Assembly (NCBI GenBank): GCA_946479405.1
Contig: CAMLGD010000068.1
Span: 1 to 14,984 of the forward strand
DNA: 14,984 nt
Direction of reading: 5' to 3'
From: an uncultured Vogesella sp.
GTDB taxonomy: Bacteria; Pseudomonadota; Gammaproteobacteria; Burkholderiales; Chromobacteriaceae
Made by a program: the position numbers and the translations under genes. Shown here one piece after another: positions 7,556-14,148 of this stretch. Each line of letters begins with the position of its first letter. Positions within the stretch are counted from its first letter, which is position 1. Under the pieces are notes generated by a model. The model ran no database searches. It saw only the letters and a list, made by a program, of their open reading frames with translations, and was not told the origin of the DNA.

Positions 7556-7584
7556 AATTTAGCGTAATTGCTCTAGCCTGTCCA
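7556..7584 (-). promoter_or_regulatory. Candidate sigma-70 promoter for the - strand small RNA
   Basis: On the - strand, TGGACA (-35; + strand 7579-7584) and TAAATT (-10; + strand 7556-7561) are separated by exactly 17 bases. They match five and four of six consensus positions. The predicted start is near 7549, about 85 bases past the regA stop codon. The surrounding DNA is noticeably more AT-rich than the neighbouring genes. Confidence 0.5.
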
Positions 7585-7633
7585 TTTTTTTATCAGGGAC
7601 TTAGCCGTCATAAGGCGGCATATCCAAACGGTT

Positions 7634-8158
7634 TCAGTCTTTTACCGGCCGCTTGGCCAACATGCGCTGCAGGCTGCGCCGGTGCATGCCCAGCGCCCGC
7701 GCGGTAGCGGAAACATTGCCGCCGTGCTCGGCCAGCACCCGCTGCAGATGCTCCCAGCTCACCCGCTTCAGCGACATCGGCTGGCTGCCGATCGGCAGTG
7801 TCGGGTTGGCCGCCACCTGCCCCAGCGCCGCCAGGATGTCATCCACCGTCGCCGGCTTAGCCAGGTAGTTCACCGCCCCCAGTTTCACCGCCTCCACCGC
7901 GGTGGCGATGCTGGCATAGCCGGTCAGCACCAGCAGCCGTGCCGCCGGCGCGCGCTGCAGCAGTTGCGGCAACAGCCGCAGGCCGCTGTCGCCAGCCAGG
8001 TTCAGATCCAGCACGATGCCGTCCGGCGGGGTTGCCACCGCGGCCAGCGCTGCCGCCGGGTTGGCCGCATGCCGCACGCTAAAACCGCGCCGGCTCAGGC
8101 TGCGCGCCAATACCGTGGCAAAGGTGTCGTCATCATCAATGATCAGCAGTGTGTGCAT
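7634..8158 (-). CDS. regA: Redox response regulator of the RegA/PrrA/ActR/RoxR family
   Basis: From the ATG at 8158 the product has 174 residues, the usual size of RegA. The receiver domain carries Asp8-Asp10, phosphoacceptor Asp51 (GIVLDLNL), Thr79 in LVLTGYASIATAVEAVKLGA and Lys101 in NYLAKPA. The family-specific WEHLQRVLAEHGGNVSATAR and LGMHRRSLQRMLAKRP form a Fis-type helix-turn-helix at about 135-170. RegA proteins are cytoplasmic activators and repressors of respiratory, carbon- and nitrogen-fixation genes in response to redox state. An ATG three codons upstream (8167) is possible, but GGA eight bases before 8158 favours the shorter form. The gene overlaps the end of regB by 23 bases, so the two are translated together. 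RegA-type boxes lie upstream of regB. Confidence 0.92.
   Translation of the reverse strand: MHTLLIIDDDDTFATVLARSLSRRGFSVRHAANPAAALAAVATPPDGIVLDLNLAGDSGLRLLPQLLQRAPAARLLVLTGYASIATAVEAVKLGAVNYLAKPATVDDILAALGQVAANPTLPIGSQPMSLKRVSWEHLQRVLAEHGGNVSATARALGMHRRSLQRMLAKRPVKD
8060..8069 (-). repeat. TGCGGCCAAC copy 6 (inside regA)
   Basis: Read as Ala-Ala-Asn in regA. A one-mismatch copy (GTTGGCCGCC) is also present at 7805-7814 in the same gene. Confidence 0.75.
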
Positions 8159-9401
8159 GCTCGCCATCCAGCGGCAGGCGCAGGGTGGCGCGCACCCCGC
8201 CGGCTGCCGCGTTATCCAGTTTCAGTTCCCCGCCCAGCTGCGACAGCGTGGCATGCGACAGCAACACCCCCAAGCCCAGCCCGGCCGGCTTGTCGGAATC
8301 CAGCGGCGCCAGCCCGGCATGTTGCAGCTGCACCGCACTCAGCCGGCCGTGGCGGTTGTGAATCTCCAGCCGCAGCCAGCCTGGCTCCAGCGCTACCGTC
8401 AGCTCGACTTCGCCACCACCAGCATCGGCGGCGTTGTTCAGCAGATTGAACAACGCCGGCCAGAAACGGGCGTCCAGCGCCAGCGCAGGGCCGCCCTCGG
8501 TCAGCCCCTGGCGCAGCAGTCGCACCTCCGGTCGTGTGCTGTGCCAGCCCTGCAACTGCTGCGCCAGTTGCGTGCACAGCGGCAGTGCACTGCCGGCGCC
8601 GCCACTGCCGGCTTTCAGCTGCAGCAGCGCCTCACGGCACAACTGCAACTGACGCTGCATCAGCAGCAAGTCGTCGCGCTGGGACGCGCTGGCGTCGTGC
8701 AGCAGCTCGTCACACAGCAGTGTCAGCGTGCCTAGCGGCGTGGACAGGGCGTGCGCGGCCGATGCCGCCTGCACCCCCAGCCCCACCAGTTGCTCGTTGC
8801 GCAGCTGCGCTTCGCGCGCCGCCGCCAGTGCTGCCTCGCGCCGCAGCAACTGCGCCGCCAGGTAGGAGACAAAGCCGGTCAGCAGCAGCACTGAAGCAGC
8901 AAAGGTCAGCCACATACCCACCAGATGCAGACGGAAGGCATAGGCGGCATCGCCGCCGGCCAGCGGCCACGGCAGGTGCCAGACAAACAGCAAGGCATAG
9001 GCAGACAGGCTCGCCAGCGCCAGCGCCCAGGCCTGGCGCGGCGGCAGCAGCAAGGCGCCGAACAGCACCGGCGGCAGGTACAGCGAGGCCAGCGGGTTGG
9101 CCGCACCGCCACTGAAGGCCAGCAGCTCGGTGAGCACCAGCACATCGGCAGCCAGCCCTAGCGCCAGCAGGCGCCGCGGCCGCACGCCGCGCCGCGCCAG
9201 CCACGGCAATGCCAGATTGACCAGCAGCAGCGTCAGCCATGCCTGCACCAGCAACAGCCATGGCAGGCTTAAACCCTGCCAGTGACCCAGCGGCCAGAGC
9301 AGCAATGCCAGCAGCAGCATCAACCAGCGCAACTGGGCGATACGCCGCTGGATCAGGCCCAGGTTGGCGGCAAACGGGATGGGGGGCGCAATGACGTTCA
9401 T
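8136..9401 (-). CDS. regB: Redox sensor histidine kinase of the RegB/PrrB/RoxS family
   Basis: From ATG 9401 the product has 421 residues. Six membrane segments (about 24-42, 46-66, 78-95, 106-120, 124-141, 158-182) precede the kinase core. GGAANP at 98-103 matches the GGxxNPF quinone-sensing loop of RegB. The H box AASAAHALSTPLGTL puts the phosphoacceptor at His217, and Cys255, 38 residues on, corresponds to the redox-active cysteine of RegB. The N box LFNLLNNAADAG (about 317-328) and an AGLGLGV G2 box (373-379) are present. Oddities: the acidic residue normally after the His is Ala, and the G1 box reads IHNRHGRLS in place of DxGxG. An in-frame ATG at 9464 would add a low-complexity 21-residue extension running over a RegA box, so 9401 is preferred. 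It should sense quinone or thiol redox state and phosphorylate RegA. Confidence 0.88.
   Translation of the reverse strand: MNVIAPPIPFAANLGLIQRRIAQLRWLMLLLALLLWPLGHWQGLSLPWLLLVQAWLTLLLVNLALPWLARRGVRPRRLLALGLAADVLVLTELLAFSGGAANPLASLYLPPVLFGALLLPPRQAWALALASLSAYALLFVWHLPWPLAGGDAAYAFRLHLVGMWLTFAASVLLLTGFVSYLAAQLLRREAALAAAREAQLRNEQLVGLGVQAASAAHALSTPLGTLTLLCDELLHDASASQRDDLLLMQRQLQLCREALLQLKAGSGGAGSALPLCTQLAQQLQGWHSTRPEVRLLRQGLTEGGPALALDARFWPALFNLLNNAADAGGGEVELTVALEPGWLRLEIHNRHGRLSAVQLQHAGLAPLDSDKPAGLGLGVLLSHATLSQLGGELKLDNAAAGGVRATLRLPLDGEHAHTADH
9096..9105 (-). repeat. TGCGGCCAAC copy 7 (inside regB)
   Basis: It encodes part of the GGAANP redox motif of RegB, so protein constraint could explain this copy. 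Confidence 0.7.
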
Positions 9402-9442
9402 GGCCGCCACTTTAGCATTGCCCTGCGCGGCGGGAGCCGGCT

Positions 9443-9457
9443 GCGGCGTTTTGTCGC
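9443..9457 (+). promoter_or_regulatory. RegA/PrrA-type binding box, GCGGC-N5-GTCGC
   Basis: GCGGC (9443-9447), five bases, then GTCGC (9453-9457) match the published RegA/PrrA consensus half-sites and spacing as I recall them. The box lies 42-56 bases upstream of the preferred regB start, on the promoter side. This suggests autoregulation of regBA. Confidence 0.5.
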
Positions 9458-9464
9458 ACGGCAA

Positions 9465-9497
9465 ACAGCCGCTGCCCGGCTGGCGGGCGGCGGCTGT
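9465..9497. repeat. 14-bp stem-loop between the two RegA-type boxes
   Basis: ACAGCCGCTGCCCG (9465-9478), loop GCTGG and CGGGCGGCGGCTGT (9484-9497) pair along 14 positions, with one G-T wobble. No T-run follows on either strand, so it is not a standard terminator. Depending on where regB transcription starts, it could be a leader structure or a binding site. Confidence 0.5.
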
Positions 9498-9517
9498 GTG
9501 GATCGCTATCTTGGAGA

Positions 9518-9535
9518 GCGGGAACGCCTTCCCGC
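9518..9535. repeat. Inverted repeat GCGGGAA-N4-TTCCCGC
   Basis: Perfect 7-base arms flank CGCC. A related word (TTTCCCGCC) recurs near 9664-9672. This is an operator-like element upstream of regB whose binding protein cannot be inferred. Confidence 0.35.
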
Positions 9536-9545
9536 CATCGCCACT

Positions 9546-9555
9546 GTAGCGCTAC
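9546..9555. repeat. Perfect palindrome GTAGCGCTAC
   Basis: A 10-base perfect palindrome lies 17 bases from the distal RegA-type box. It may be part of the same regulatory region; the function is unknown. Confidence 0.25.
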
Positions 9556-9572
9556 GGCCGTGACGACGGAAT

Positions 9573-9587
9573 GCGACACCTTGTCGC
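9573..9587. promoter_or_regulatory. Symmetric RegA/PrrA-type box, GCGAC-N5-GTCGC
   Basis: GCGAC (9573-9577), five bases, then GTCGC (9583-9587) sit inside the longer perfect inverted repeat TGCGACA-CCT-TGTCGCA (9572-9588). Half-sites and spacing fit the RegA consensus and its symmetry. On the - strand it lies directly downstream of a TTGACA at 9597-9602, so binding there would occlude a promoter using that element. Confidence 0.55.
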
Positions 9588-9733
9588 AGGGCGCAGTGTC
9601 AACCAGCAGGGCATCGGGCCGCAGTAGCGGAAGCGGAATGGCAATGGCGCGAGCGGCCAATGCCTTTCCCGCCGGCAAGAGACAAGCAGCGCCAAGGTCA
9701 TCACTGCCAGCGCAAGCACAGCCGCAACCCCCG

Positions 9734-10723
9734 CTACAGCCGCGCAATCACTGCATCGCAGAAGCCGGCAGTACCGGCACTGCCGCCCAGATCCGGCGTG
9801 CGCGTGCCGGCTGCCAGCGTGGCGCGTACCGCCTGCTCCAGCCGTGCGGCCAACGCCGGCAACTGCCACCAGTGGCGCAACAGCAGCGCCAGCGACAGCA
9901 GGCTGGCCACCGGGTTGGCAATGCCCTGCCCGGCGATGTCCGGCGCCGAACCATGCACCGGCTCGGCAATGGCGGCATCGGCCCCCAGGTTCAACGATGC
10001 CGCCACGCCCAGTCCACCGCCGAACGCGGCGGCCAGATCGGACAGGATGTCGCCGTACAGATTGGGCGCCAGCAGCACATCGAACGTCTGCGGTGCCTGC
10101 GCCAGCTTCAGCGCCGCGGTGTCTACCAGTAGCTCGTCCACCTGCAGCTGCGGATAATCCGCCGCCACCTGCCGCGCCACATCGCGGAACAGGCCATCGG
10201 TCAGCGGCAGGATATTGGCCTTGTGCACGATGGTGAGCCGCTGACGGCCCTCGGCCACCGCCAGCTCGCAGGCGCTGTGCGCCACCCGCTGCGAGGCCGC
10301 ACGGGTGATGCGCTTGATGGCGGTGGCGGTGTCGCCGTCGGATTGCTCCTCGCCGATGTACAGGTCCTCAGTGTTCTCGCGCACGATCAGCAGGTCGATA
10401 CCGGCGTCGCCGCAGCCGGGCAGGCTCAAGGTTGGCCGCAGGTTGGCGTGGCAGCCCAGCTCGCGCCGCAGCTGCACGATGGGCGAGCGGTAGCCGGCCA
10501 CCTTGTGCGCCGGTGAGCTCACCGCGCCAAACAGCACTGCGCCGCAATCGCGGGCGGCGGCCAGCGTGGCCGGCGGCAACGCGTTACCGCTGCGCTGAAA
10601 GGTTTCCCAGCCGGCATCCGCCGCCACCGTCTGCAGTTGCGGCAGCAGCTGACGCAAGACGCGCACGGCCTGCGGCACCACCTCCTGGCCGATGCCGTCG
10701 CCGGTAATCACACACAGTTTCAT
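9734..10723 (-). CDS. Isocitrate/isopropylmalate dehydrogenase family, homoisocitrate dehydrogenase-like
   Basis: From ATG 10723, preceded by AGAGG at a good distance, the product has 329 residues, typical for NAD-dependent beta-decarboxylating dehydrogenases. Visible are the N-terminal MKLCVITGDGIGQEVVP, RENTEDLY (115-122, catalytic Tyr122), HKANILPLTDG (Lys168), Asp201, NLYGDILSDLAAAFGGG (Asp225, Asp229) and the NAD-binding EPVHGSAPDIAGQGIANP (254-271). The substrate loop SSPAHKVAGYRSPIVQLRRE (69-88) resembles homoisocitrate dehydrogenases (KV-GY-SPIV-LRRE) more than isopropylmalate or isocitrate enzymes. The reaction would be NAD-linked oxidation and decarboxylation of a 2-hydroxy-3-carboxy acid to a 2-oxoacid; the exact substrate is open. 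An ATG two codons upstream (10729) is less well spaced from AGAGG. It stands alone, divergent from fpr. Confidence 0.85.
   Translation of the reverse strand: MKLCVITGDGIGQEVVPQAVRVLRQLLPQLQTVAADAGWETFQRSGNALPPATLAAARDCGAVLFGAVSSPAHKVAGYRSPIVQLRRELGCHANLRPTLSLPGCGDAGIDLLIVRENTEDLYIGEEQSDGDTATAIKRITRAASQRVAHSACELAVAEGRQRLTIVHKANILPLTDGLFRDVARQVAADYPQLQVDELLVDTAALKLAQAPQTFDVLLAPNLYGDILSDLAAAFGGGLGVAASLNLGADAAIAEPVHGSAPDIAGQGIANPVASLLSLALLLRHWWQLPALAARLEQAVRATLAAGTRTPDLGGSAGTAGFCDAVIARL
9845..9854 (+). repeat. TGCGGCCAAC copy 8 (inside the homoisocitrate dehydrogenase-like gene)
   Basis: It lies opposite to the gene; the gene reads it as Leu-Ala-Ala, a different frame and strand from copies 3-7. 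Confidence 0.75.
10428..10440 (-). repeat. TGCGGCCAACCTT copy 9 (full 13-mer, inside the homoisocitrate dehydrogenase-like gene)
   Basis: The gene reads it as Leu-Arg-Pro-Thr-Leu, a third reading frame. Confidence 0.8.
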
Positions 10724-10745
10724 CGTCATGACCTCTTGTGCCTGT

Positions 10746-10760
10746 TGTTGCACAGCAACA
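10746..10760. promoter_or_regulatory. Operator-like inverted repeat TGTTGC-ACA-GCAACA
   Basis: Perfect 6-base arms lie 23 bases upstream of the dehydrogenase start. They cover the predicted transcription start and part of the -10 of the candidate - strand promoter at 10757-10785. This placement is typical of a repressor site. The cognate regulator is not evident. Confidence 0.4.
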
Positions 10761-10785
10761 TAGCGCGCGGCCTGTAGCGGGGCAA
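10757..10785 (-). promoter_or_regulatory. Candidate promoter of the homoisocitrate dehydrogenase-like gene
   Basis: On the - strand, TTGCCC (-35; + strand 10780-10785) and TATGTT (-10; + strand 10757-10762) are 17 bases apart, each matching four of six consensus positions. They would give a leader of roughly 27 bases. A second - strand TATAAT lies farther out (10844-10849) without a clear -35. Confidence 0.35.
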
Positions 10786-10816
10786 GTACACCTGTCCGAC
10801 AGCCTGATAGCCCCGC
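10777..10816. repeat. Nested inverted repeats in the dehydrogenase/fpr intergenic region
   Basis: GCGGGGC (10777-10783) and GCCCCGC (10810-10816) are perfect 7-base arms. Inside their loop lies a second dyad, CTGTC-C-GACAG (10792-10802). No T-run follows, so a regulatory rather than terminator role is more likely. Confidence 0.3.
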
Positions 10817-10853
10817 CCTGCCTGCTGATTGGGAATGTATATCATTATATAAA

Positions 10854-10867
10854 TTGAGCAACATCAA
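10854..10867. promoter_or_regulatory. FNR/Anr-like box, TTGAGCAACATCAA
   Basis: The sequence matches TTGAT-N4-ATCAA, the FNR/Anr/CRP-FNR family site, with one mismatch in the first half-site. It sits in an AT-rich stretch with TATATAAA-type elements between the divergent dehydrogenase and fpr genes. Its centre is about 73 bases upstream of the start predicted from TAGAAT (10922-10927), close to the far-upstream position used by class I FNR sites. Confidence 0.45.
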
Positions 10868-10921
10868 AAAAGGCAATAAAGACAGAACCTTTCCGTCCAA
10901 GCAGTTATTTGGCAGCTGAGG

Positions 10922-10927
10922 TAGAAT
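10922..10927 (+). promoter_or_regulatory. Candidate -10 element (TAGAAT) of fpr
   Basis: TAGAAT matches the -10 consensus at five of six positions and lies 42 bases before the fpr ATG. No good -35 stands 16-18 bases upstream, which would fit an activator-dependent promoter. Confidence 0.4.
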
Positions 10928-10969
10928 GCCCCCCTGTTGAATTACCGCCGCATGTAGAGACAAACACAC

Positions 10970-11749
10970 ATGGCTACCCTCTCGACCGAAACCGTCCAGT
11001 CCGTTCACCACTGGAACGACACCCTGTTCAGCTTCACCTGCACCCGCGACCCGGGTCTGCGTTTCATCAACGGCCAGTTCGTGATGATCGGTCTTGAGGT
11101 GAACGGCAAGCCGCTGATCCGCGCCTACTCCGTGGCCAGCGCCAACTGGGAAGAACACCTGGAGTTCTACTCCATCAAGGTGGCAAACGGCCCGCTGACC
11201 TCGCGCCTGCAGCACCTGCAGCCGGGCGACAAGGTGGTGATCTCCGGCAAGCCCACCGGCACCCTGGTGCAGGACAACCTGCTGCCGAACGCCAAGCACC
11301 TGTTCCTGCTGTCCACCGGCACCGGCCTGGCGCCGTTCATGTCCATCATCAAGGACCCGGAAGTCTACGATCTGTACGACAAGATTTTCCTGATCCACGG
11401 CGTGCGCTGGGTAAGCGAGCTGGGCTACCACGACTACATCACCAAAGAGCTGGCCGAACACGAATACCTGGGCGAGCTGGTCCGCGAGAAACTGGTGTAC
11501 TACCCGACCGTGACCCGCGAACCGTTCCGCAACCAGGGCCGCCTGACCGACCTGATCAAGAGCGGTGAGCTGGCCAAGCAGCTGGGCATTCCGCAGCTGA
11601 ACCCGGAAACCGACCGCGCGCTGCTGTGCGGCAGCCCGGCGATGCTGGACGACACCTGCCACATCCTGGACGAACTGGGCTTCAAGGAATCGCCGCGCAT
11701 GGGCGAGCCGGGGCACTACGCCATCGAGCGCGCCTTCGTCGAAAAATAA
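10970..11749 (+). CDS. fpr: Ferredoxin--NADP reductase (bacterial FPR type)
   Basis: The 259-residue product is full length for bacterial (subclass I) ferredoxin-NADP reductases. The FAD domain has RAYSVAS (51-57, the RxYS-S flavin motif) and GPLTSRL (74-80). The NADP domain has STGTGLAPF (115-123) and LCGSPAML. The chain ends in YAIERAFVEK, the characteristic tail of the Azotobacter/Pseudomonas group. It catalyses reversible hydride/electron exchange between NADPH and ferredoxin or flavodoxin in the cytoplasm, supplying iron-sulfur assembly and oxidative-stress repair. Codon choice is more uniform than in its neighbours, in keeping with high expression. The ATG at 970 bases past 10000 has only a weak AGAGA ribosome site. 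A perfect intrinsic terminator follows 36 bases after the stop, so the gene is monocistronic. Confidence 0.95.
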   Translation: MATLSTETVQSVHHWNDTLFSFTCTRDPGLRFINGQFVMIGLEVNGKPLIRAYSVASANWEEHLEFYSIKVANGPLTSRLQHLQPGDKVVISGKPTGTLVQDNLLPNAKHLFLLSTGTGLAPFMSIIKDPEVYDLYDKIFLIHGVRWVSELGYHDYITKELAEHEYLGELVREKLVYYPTVTREPFRNQGRLTDLIKSGELAKQLGIPQLNPETDRALLCGSPAMLDDTCHILDELGFKESPRMGEPGHYAIERAFVEK

Positions 11750-11762
11750 GCAAGCCAAGCCC

Positions 11763-11775
11763 TGCGGCCAACCTT
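11763..11775 (+). repeat. TGCGGCCAACCTT copy 10 (intergenic, full 13-mer)
   Basis: It lies between the fpr stop and its terminator stem, where no protein constraint applies. Confidence 0.8.
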
Positions 11776-11785
11776 GCCTGTACCC

Positions 11786-11812
11786 AACACCCCGTCACGC
11801 ACGGGGTGTTTT
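11786..11812 (+). terminator. Rho-independent terminator of fpr
   Basis: AACACCCCGT (11786-11795), loop CACGC and ACGGGGTGTT (11801-11810) form a perfect 10-bp stem running into TTTT (11809-11812). It lies between the fpr stop and the chrA ribosome site, separating the two transcripts. A copy of the repeated 13-mer sits 11 bases upstream of the stem. Confidence 0.85.
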
Positions 11813-11829
11813 GCTATCCGGAGAACAGC

Positions 11830-13134
<1,305 letters not shown>

Positions 13135-13155
<21 letters not shown>

Positions 13156-14061
13156 GCTGGCGGCGATACCCAGCAGAAAATCCACCACCGCACGCACCCG
13201 CGGCGAGCGGTAGCGGTCGGCGTGGTACACCAGCCAGCTGCTGCCCTGGTAGCGCCCCAAGAGCTGCCAGCCCGGCAGCACCGGCAGCAGGCGGTCGTCC
13301 GCCAGCTGCTGCCGCACCGAGAAATCCGGCAGGCAGGCGATGCCCAGCCCCTGCACCGCGGCATCGCACCGCATCTCGCTGTGGTTGCAGGCATAACGAC
13401 CGCGCACGTTGACCACCACCCGCTCGTTGCCGCGCACCAGGCACCATTCGTCGTCGCCCGCCAGTTCGGCCAGGTGCAGGCAGCTGTGGCGCACCAGCTC
13501 CGCCGGATGCTGCGGCGTGCCGTGCGCCGCCAGGTAGGCAGGCGCCGCGTACAGCAGAGTGCGCACCTCCATGAACGGCCGCGCCACGTAGCCCGGCGGC
13601 GGATCGCCCAGGCGCAGCGCGATGTCCACGCCGTCGGCGATCAGGTCCACCACCTGGTCGGTGACCTGCAATTCCAGCGCCAACTGTGGATAAATCTGCA
13701 GCAACGTCGGCAGCTGTGGATGAATCAACTGCCGCAATGCCGCCTTGGGTGCGGCCAACCTTACCCGCCCGCTGACGCTGCTGGCGTGGCGCGCGGCACC
13801 GTCACAGGCGGCGCGCGCCGCTTCCAGCATGTCGCGGGCGTGGCGCAGCACCTCCTGCCCGCCGCTGGTCAGCCGCAGCCGCCGTGTGCTGCGCTCCAGC
13901 AGCGTCAGCCCCAGCGCCGCCTCCAGCCGCGCGATCTGCCGGCTCACCGCCGACGGCGTGCTGCCCTGCAGCCGCGCGGCGGCGCTGAAGGAGCCGGCTT
14001 CCACCACATCCACCAGCACCGCCAGATCCGGCAGCAGCGGCAGTAGTTCATTTGTTCTCAT
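13135..14061 (-). CDS. LysR-family transcriptional regulator
   Basis: From ATG 14061 the product has 308 residues, normal for LysR proteins. The winged helix-turn-helix is at about 13-70, with VVEAGSFSAAARLQGSTPSA then VSRQIARLEAALGLTLLERS, and is followed by the linker helix. The effector domain (about 90-300) begins VSGRVRLAAPKAALRQLIHP and contains the IADGVDIALRLGDPP motif of the aromatic/CrgA-like subgroup. It is divergent from the EamA exporter, with 87 bases between start codons, the classic arrangement for a LysR protein controlling its neighbour; its ligand is unknown. A TTG at 14070 is in frame, but the AGGA upstream is too close to it, so ATG is preferred. Its 3' end overlaps chrA tail to tail. 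Confidence 0.9.
13750..13762 (+). repeat. TGCGGCCAACCTT copy 12 (full 13-mer, inside lysR)
   Basis: It is antisense to lysR, which reads it as Arg-Leu-Ala-Ala. Confidence 0.8.
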
Positions 14062-14064
14062 GGC

Positions 14065-14079
14065 GCACAAATCCTGTGC
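14065..14079. promoter_or_regulatory. Operator-like inverted repeat GCACA-N5-TGTGC
   Basis: GCACA (14065-14069) and TGTGC (14075-14079) lie immediately before the lysR start and 13 bases upstream of the -35 of the divergent exporter promoter. Position and shape fit a LysR recognition or autoregulation site. Confidence 0.35.
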
Positions 14080-14091
14080 CTGAATGGCCGA

Positions 14092-14120
14092 TTATCAAGG
14101 TATTGGTACAGTTTCATACT
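14092..14120 (+). promoter_or_regulatory. Candidate sigma-70 promoter of the EamA exporter gene
   Basis: TTATCA (14092-14097) and CATACT (14115-14120) are 17 bases apart, four of six matches each. The predicted start near 14127 leaves a leader of about 22 bases that carries the AAGGAG ribosome site. Confidence 0.4.
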
Positions 14121-14148
14121 GCGGGTAAGTCAATGCAAGGAGCCCGCC

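Larger units (their letters stand above)
9402..9733. other. 332-base gene-free region upstream of regB, rich in inverted repeats
   Basis: No convincing protein frame fills this stretch. It separates the regB start from the stop of the upstream dehydrogenase gene, both on the - strand, so it should hold the regBA promoter. It contains two RegA-type boxes (9443-9457, 9573-9587), a 14-bp stem-loop (9465-9497), GCGGGAA-N4-TTCCCGC (9518-9535) and the palindrome GTAGCGCTAC (9546-9555). A - strand TTGACA (9597-9602) is a perfect -35 but has no good -10 at 16-18 bases. A - strand extended -10-like TGCTAAAGT lies just before regB. No intrinsic terminator with a T-run is seen for the upstream dehydrogenase gene. 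Confidence 0.6.

Noticed and set aside
7604..7619. GCCG-N8-CGGC hairpin as the regA terminator.
   Set aside because: The stem is only 4 bp and no T-run follows on the - strand.
9597..9602. A perfect - strand TTGACA as a full regBA promoter.
   Set aside because: No acceptable -10 lies 16-18 bases downstream. It is kept only as a note in the regulatory region.
9402..9747. Possible degraded gene in the gap upstream of regB (111- and 105-residue - strand frames).
   Set aside because: No domain or motif is recognisable, the frames run into the dehydrogenase gene, and regulatory dyads explain the sequence better.
9734..11758. A single 674-residue - strand frame covering the dehydrogenase and the complement of fpr.
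   Set aside because: Only the part from 10723 down is homologous to a family. The remainder is the shadow of fpr and its promoter region.
11626..11829. A longer chrA start extending back into fpr.
   Set aside because: The extension reads fpr in another frame and crosses the fpr terminator. ATG 11830 has a proper GGAGA ribosome site and matches the family start.
13685..13723. A perfect DnaA box (TTATCCACA on the - strand) and a one-mismatch copy 30 bases away, suggesting an origin.
   Set aside because: Both lie inside the lysR coding region and encode the repeated I(H/Y)PQL residues. There is no AT-rich unwinding region or replication gene nearby.
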